Origin: Circinella umbellata
Lineage: Eukaryota; Mucoromycota; Mucoromycetes; Mucorales; Lichtheimiaceae
Reading direction: 5' to 3'
DNA length: 64,000 nucleotides
Assembly: GCA_025093555.1 (NCBI GenBank)
Contig: JAIWNF010000040.1
Span: forward strand, 434,001 to 498,000
Shown here: positions 59,160 to 64,000 of the stretch, piece after piece
Layout: each line of letters starts with the position of its first letter
Position numbering within the stretch: position 1 is the first letter of the stretch
The notes under the pieces: model-generated
The model's input: the letters and a program-made list of their open reading frames with translations, nothing else
Told to the model about the DNA's origin: nothing
Database searches by the model: none
Position numbers and translations under genes: made by a program

Positions 59160-61864
59160 TTAAAGAGGTTCTGTTTCTTCTTCTACCCATTTTAATGTTT
59201 GATTATCATTCACCAATTGAGGTTCGAGTACACGACGACATTCTTGATGATAATTATTAATCCATTGACGATCCGATTCACTTAATAATTTTGTATCAAA
59301 AAGTCTTTTCCCAAAAGGTACAAAAGTAATATGTTCAAATCCAAGATAATCACGATCACCGAAACAGTATGGAATATTTTTAGGTCGTGTAACAATCAAG
59401 ACATTTTCAAGTCGTATGCCAAATTCACCATCTTGATAATATCCAGGTTCTTTTTAATTTTAAATTATAATGTTGGTTAGTAAAAAGTAAAAGTGAAAAA
59501 AAAGTAGGGGAGAAGGACGGGGGGAGGTGTTTATACACAGAGAAAATAATAGTTACCATTGGTTACAACCATTCCTTCTTGAAATGGAACTTGAGAATAT
59601 GCTTGACGACCACCAATACCGTGAGGACCTTCATGGACATTTAAATAAGCACCTACACCATGTCCTGTACCATGACGAAAGTCAAGCCCGTCTTGCCATA
59701 ATGGTTGCCTAGCAATAGAATCCAACTGATACCCTGAATATATATCAGTCGTTCAATGTTGTTAGTCTCTTTCAAATTGAACCCTGTTTTATTTTCAAAG
59801 ATTATAATACTTTAATATTGCTATTATTAAGCTTTACCTGTGACACCTGTAGGAAATATAGCTTTATCCACTGCAATATGAGATTGCATCACACGAGTAA
59901 ATGCTCGTTTCTGAAATTCAGTAGGTTGACCATCAAATAAATAAGTCCGTGTAATATCTGTTGTTCCATCCAAATAATGAGCACCTGAATCACAAAGATA
60001 AATTTGTTTTGGATCAATAATGGCTGAATGATCCGGTGAGGGTTGATAATGAATAATAGCACCATTCGACCCAGTGGCAGCTACTGTATCAAAAGACATC
60101 CCAACATAATTCTTGAATTGACAACGTATATCTTCTAAATGTTGTGCCGCATCGACTTCATGTAAACGTTGTTGTTTATTATTTCGTAATTGATTGGATA
60201 ACCACGCAAAATGTTTGGATACAGCGACAGCATCACGCTTATGGGCTTCTCGAAGACCGTTTAATTCGGCTTCATTTTTTATTGCTTTGGCTATAGTAAT
60301 TGGTGAGGATTCAAAAACCAGTTTATCCTAGAATTATGTACCTTTTTGTTTTAATATTATATATATATATATATAGAATAATCTATCTATTTTTTTTTGT
60401 TATCCTTACCTTTCCACCTAATGCTTGTACAATAGAAAGATTTGTTAATTCAGGGTCAACCATAAACCGTTTATTATTATCAGATGATTTTTTATTATAA
60501 CTCTGGAGATCATCCAAAATAGAATCATAAGATTTGATTTGTACATAATCATCTAATTCGGAACGTAATTGAGCTGATAATCGTTCATCCGCATTGGCAA
60601 CATACAATACTGCATGATCTCTTGTTACCACACAATAAGCGAAAAATATGGGACAACAATGAATGTCTGAACCACGCAAATTTAAAAGCCATGCAATTTC
60701 GTCCAATGCTGAAACAACAGTACCTTCATAGCCTTTTTGTGCTAAAACCAATCTCAAATCATGTAATTTGGCTTCACGACTTTGACCAGCATATTTTACA
60801 TCATGATCGACAACAGGGAGAGTAGGTCTTACAGGTCTGTCTTTTCGGATTTGATCTATAGGGTTTTCACCTTGAACAGGTACCAATTTTGATCCAACGG
60901 ATGCTAAATCTTTTTCAAGTGCAATTGCATCACCTATATATATTAGATGAGATATAAAAGAGATCAAATATTTTTAGTTTTCCTCCTTTTTTTATTCAAG
61001 AATAAAATAGCTAATATACTATATTCACTATTTATAAATGTTTGTTTACCAACAGTAATAATAGAAGGATCAATCCCAATTCGAGAACCTTGAGGTAAAT
61101 CCTGTATATATGAATAAACAGAGTATTAATTAAAATTACATACATGTATATACAGCATATTTAACTACATACTTTTATGATATATTCCTTCCAATCAGGT
61201 ACTCCTGGCATCCCTTGTTTCATAAGTGTCCAGTCATCACTGAGTTCCTGAGATGCTTGAAGAAAGTATCTTCCATCCGTAAATAAAGCAGCAACATCTT
61301 GACTTACAACGGCACAACCTGAAAATACATAGATTTATATCTGTTATGTCCAGTGCATAAATAGATATATATTTATATTCACTATTTAAATAGAAAACTC
61401 ACCTGCTGAACCTGTAAAACCCGAGATCCATGCGCGTCTATTATCACACTCAGCTGTATACTCGCTCTGTATATAATATAAGATTGGACAAAAAAACAGT
61501 TAATATTTATACTCTTTGTACACATTTATAGAATAGCCGAAATAAATAATAAACAAGTGTATATTCTTCAAACCTGATGAGCATCTTCAGAAGGAATGAC
61601 ACTAAATAAAAAGTAAAAAAAAAAAAAGAAAAAAATATCATTACCACTACCATTATTATTATTGCTATTCATATAGTTCATTGGTCTTTTTTATTATTCC
61701 ATAAATAAAAGAATGAAAACTTACAAAGCGTCAATCTTTTCAGGCGAAGAAGCCATAGTTTCCCGTAATGCATTTAATCGATTGTTCAAAGCATGACTAT
61801 TGTTAGTACTACTACTAACAAACGATCGTTGAAAAGATCGCAGTACGTTGGTGGAACGATGCAT
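59160..61864 (-). CDS. Xaa-Pro aminopeptidase P (M24B)
   Basis: Multi-exon gene from [15 protein letters not shown] (61864) to WVEEETEPL and a stop at 59160. It removes the N-terminal residue before a proline using two metal ions. The creatinase N-terminal domains are visible: [42 protein letters not shown]. The catalytic pita-bread domain has metal ligands in LCDSGAHY and GTTDITR (two Asp), [16 protein letters not shown] (His), NEPGYY (Glu) and GIRLEN (Glu). The C-terminal block [16 protein letters not shown] is typical of APP1/XPNPEP1. The first ~20 residues are basic, hydroxylated and lack acidic residues, so mitochondrial import is possible. About nine introns are implied. Confidence 0.94.
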
Positions 61865-62227
61865 AATTTTTTTTTTATTTTGTGTGTAGGTTTAATGAAA
61901 AGTACGCCTAAATTGGGTATCGGGACTCTTTTGTTGTTTGGTTGAAATTATAATATCGTAGCACATAGCTAAAAAAAACCCCCAACAATTAGGCATTATA
62001 AAATACAACTAAAAAGGATGATGATAACAACACTGTTAGTTTATGCTTCTATATATAGAAAGATCAATTAAAAAACGAGAAAAAAAACGTTGTTAGGCAA
62101 CATTGTCGCGGTGACGAAGCTTCTGTTTTTATCTTGTAGAAAATAATTTATTTTCCCAAAAGGAGGAATTTTATGAAAGATATAAAAAAAGGGACAAATA
62201 AGGAAATGAAAAAAGGAAATGTGCTAA
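61865..62227. other. Short intergenic stretch
   Basis: Promoter side of the aminopeptidase gene. No gene. Confidence 0.45.
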
Positions 62228-62950
62228 GTTAGTAAGGGACAAAACACGTGAAATTTACGTAACTAAGCATCCAGGCTGATTGCATGCTGCTGTTCCAAAT
62301 GCATTTTGTATAGATGAAGAAGTGTTTTAGTTGCCACACCATTTGATTAGAAAGTAGTTTCGTGAACGACAAATTGCCAATATGCAGACCAAATTTGGAA
62401 CAAAGGGGTGGGAATAAAGTCAAAATGTGCAAGTTTAAATTCAAGATGTACTAATAAAACAGTCAGAGGAAAGGATCAATAGTGGGATCACTAGGGGAGA
62501 CCAAATAACAGCATGCAATACTTTACTAGACCGATTGTTTAAGGGGACACGCCCACACAAAGTGTTTGGATGTATCAAGCGCGTAACAAAAGACACATGT
62601 AGGCGTTGTAAATATGTGCAATATGAGTTGATGAAGTCGTCGTTTATAAGATGAGTTTTTGCACCACCACTGTATAAAGATAATGGTTCCGCTCAACTAG
62701 ATCAGGGGGAAACAGATTATTGAGAGGCGGAAATATAGATTATTGAAATCCTCGTAGCACCGGAATATCAATGGGGTACCACAACTGTACATTATTGCCC
62801 TTTTTTTCGCCATGATCAGAAATGTGACATCTCAGCTGTGTGTCAAATAATGGACAATCAAAAGCAGCATAATAATTAAACCTTAACACCGTTACATCCA
62901 AACCACCAAAAAATAGGTAGATTGTAGCATCGTGAGAAAAAATGCTCATT
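62228..62950 (-). pseudogene. 3' end of a LINE-type (non-LTR) retrotransposon ORF
   Basis: The reverse strand reads KRRLHQLILHIFTTPTCVFC then HFVWACPLK (about 62640-62530). This is the Cys-x2-Cys...His-x4-Cys zinc motif (zf-RVT) found near the end of LINE ORF2 proteins. Upstream (62949-62740) and downstream (62444-62229) open pieces are in different frames. Stops and frame changes show it is dead and 5'-truncated. No reverse transcriptase palm motif is present. Confidence 0.6.
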
Positions 62951-63132
62951 TAAGAAGGTATATATGGATTAAAAATATTTTACATATAATTATTTATATG
63001 TAAAGTCTTTTCTAACAAACTTCTATGTGGTGTATACAAATCAGAGAACAAAGAAAAAATGGAATAATAATATAATAGATGAAAAAATGATGATGAGGGG
63101 GAAAAGAAAGAAGTGATAGTAAATGCTAATTT

Positions 63133-63913
63133 CTAGTTTTTATAATGTTCAATTGCCATATTTGCAAAATAACCGTGGAGTCGGTTATCATATGTCAATT
63201 CAGGATGGAATGCAGTAGCAAAAAGATGGTTTTGACGGACAGCAATAATAGTTTCTGCTTCTGTTTGACCAACCTTTTGTTCCAAACGACCAACTACCTT
63301 AACATCGTCTGATAAAATATCGCTAATTACGGGTGCACGAATAAAGATAGCATGGAAAGGCGTTTCCCCTACAATTTCAGGCATGTGCAACTTGGTTTCA
63401 AAAGATTCTTTTTGAGTACCGAATTGATTACGGTTGACACGGATAGCAAGGCCACCAATCAATTGTTGACCTCCCTTCTTTGCACTTGTAGCTTCATTGG
63501 CCAACATGATCATACCTGCACAAGTACCCCAGGTAGGTTTGGTCTTAGCGAATTCTCGAAGAGGTTCCAAGATACCACAACGCTCAGCAATTAAGGCCAT
63601 GGAGGTTGATTCACCACCGGGAATAATGAGTGCATCGACCGATTGCAATTGTTCTGTTGTACGAATCGGAATGGCGTCGGAAACAACGGGTAAATTCTGC
63701 AACATATGAATATGTTCGAGGAAAGCACCTTGTAAGGCTTTAATTATAAATGGGGAAAAAAGAAAAAAAAAGGTTCGATCAATACCTTATCAAAAAATAG
63801 ACATATATCCTCTCTTCTCGCTTTTCCCTCCGTTCTGAATATAACTATATCAAACGTATATATTACTTACCGAGAACACCAACTTTCAAAGTAGTTTTAT
63901 TGGCTGTAGTCAT
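63133..63913 (-). CDS. Pyridoxal 5'-phosphate synthase, glutaminase subunit (PdxT/Sno/Pdx2)
   Basis: Two exons, 63871-63913 and 63133-63737, about 215 residues from MTTANKTTLKVGVLALQG. It hydrolyses glutamine and channels ammonia to the Pdx1/Snz synthase in the DXP-independent vitamin B6 pathway. The class-I amidotransferase triad is visible: the nucleophile Cys in WGTCAGMI and His-Glu in FHPELT. Family markers include LIIPGGESTSM, GGLAIRVNRNQFG and FIRAPVI. The glutamine-binding GGES loop is intact. The short first exon is supported by the conserved VGVLALQGAF sequence spanning the splice. Confidence 0.95.
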
Positions 63914-64000
63914 TTCTTCTTGTTTTGTTTTTTTTTTGTGTGGTGGAATAATTTTAGGGGAAAGGAAAAAGAGAAGGTACCCCACTTTGGAAGAATTTAC

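Overview
The window looks like nuclear DNA of an AT-rich filamentous fungus, most likely an early-diverging lineage (Mucoromycota). The reasons are short GT-AG introns, several micro-exons, compact housekeeping genes with fungal or opisthokont orthologues, and fragments of a gene family that I associate with Mucoromycota genomes (from memory, not searched). No tRNA, rRNA or CRISPR was found.

Layout. 1-4426 holds the 5' part of a GRAM/TBC/EF-hand RabGAP whose 3' end lies outside the window. 5.6-14.4 kb is an inverted segmental duplication: two ~2.1 kb repeat arms flank an intact F-box gene and a decayed, oppositely oriented F-box copy. 16.4-25.2 kb is a cluster of transposable elements that has cut one host gene into pieces: a chromodomain DDE transposon with a frameshift (element A), an IS1595/Merlin-like remnant, and a ~4 kb element (element B). 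25.3-30.4 kb is gene-poor with short inverted-repeat elements. 30.4-32.5 kb is a third F-box/repeat module. From 33.7 kb onward the window is ordinary and gene-dense: a peroxisomal acyl-CoA/4-coumarate-CoA ligase-like enzyme, a GDP-mannose transporter (Vrg4 type), Rab2, Atg22, sorting nexin Snx4/Atg24, ribosomal protein uL14 (RPL23), a Ysc84/Lsb3-type SYLF-SH3 protein, a decayed unknown gene, an LRR protein, an Xaa-Pro aminopeptidase P, a LINE 3' remnant, and the PLP synthase glutaminase subunit (Pdx2/Sno).

The main candidate for something new is element B, about 20518-24487. It carries two convergent, intron-free, apparently intact genes whose stop codons are only 9 bp apart. One is a DDE transposase (DDE_Tnp_4/Harbinger-like) with a C-terminal chromodomain. 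The other is a 699-residue replication initiator of the CRESS-DNA virus/plasmid type, with an HUH endonuclease followed by a superfamily-3 helicase. A cut-and-paste transposase paired with a rolling-circle Rep in one element is not an arrangement I can name. The flanking host gene and a possible 5-bp target duplication help to place its ends.

The housekeeping genes mostly concern membrane traffic and vacuole function (RabGAP, Rab2, Snx4, Atg22, Vrg4, Ysc84). They are separate transcription units; only Snx4 and Atg22 are adjacent and functionally close. All exon boundaries are read by eye from splice consensus and protein continuity.
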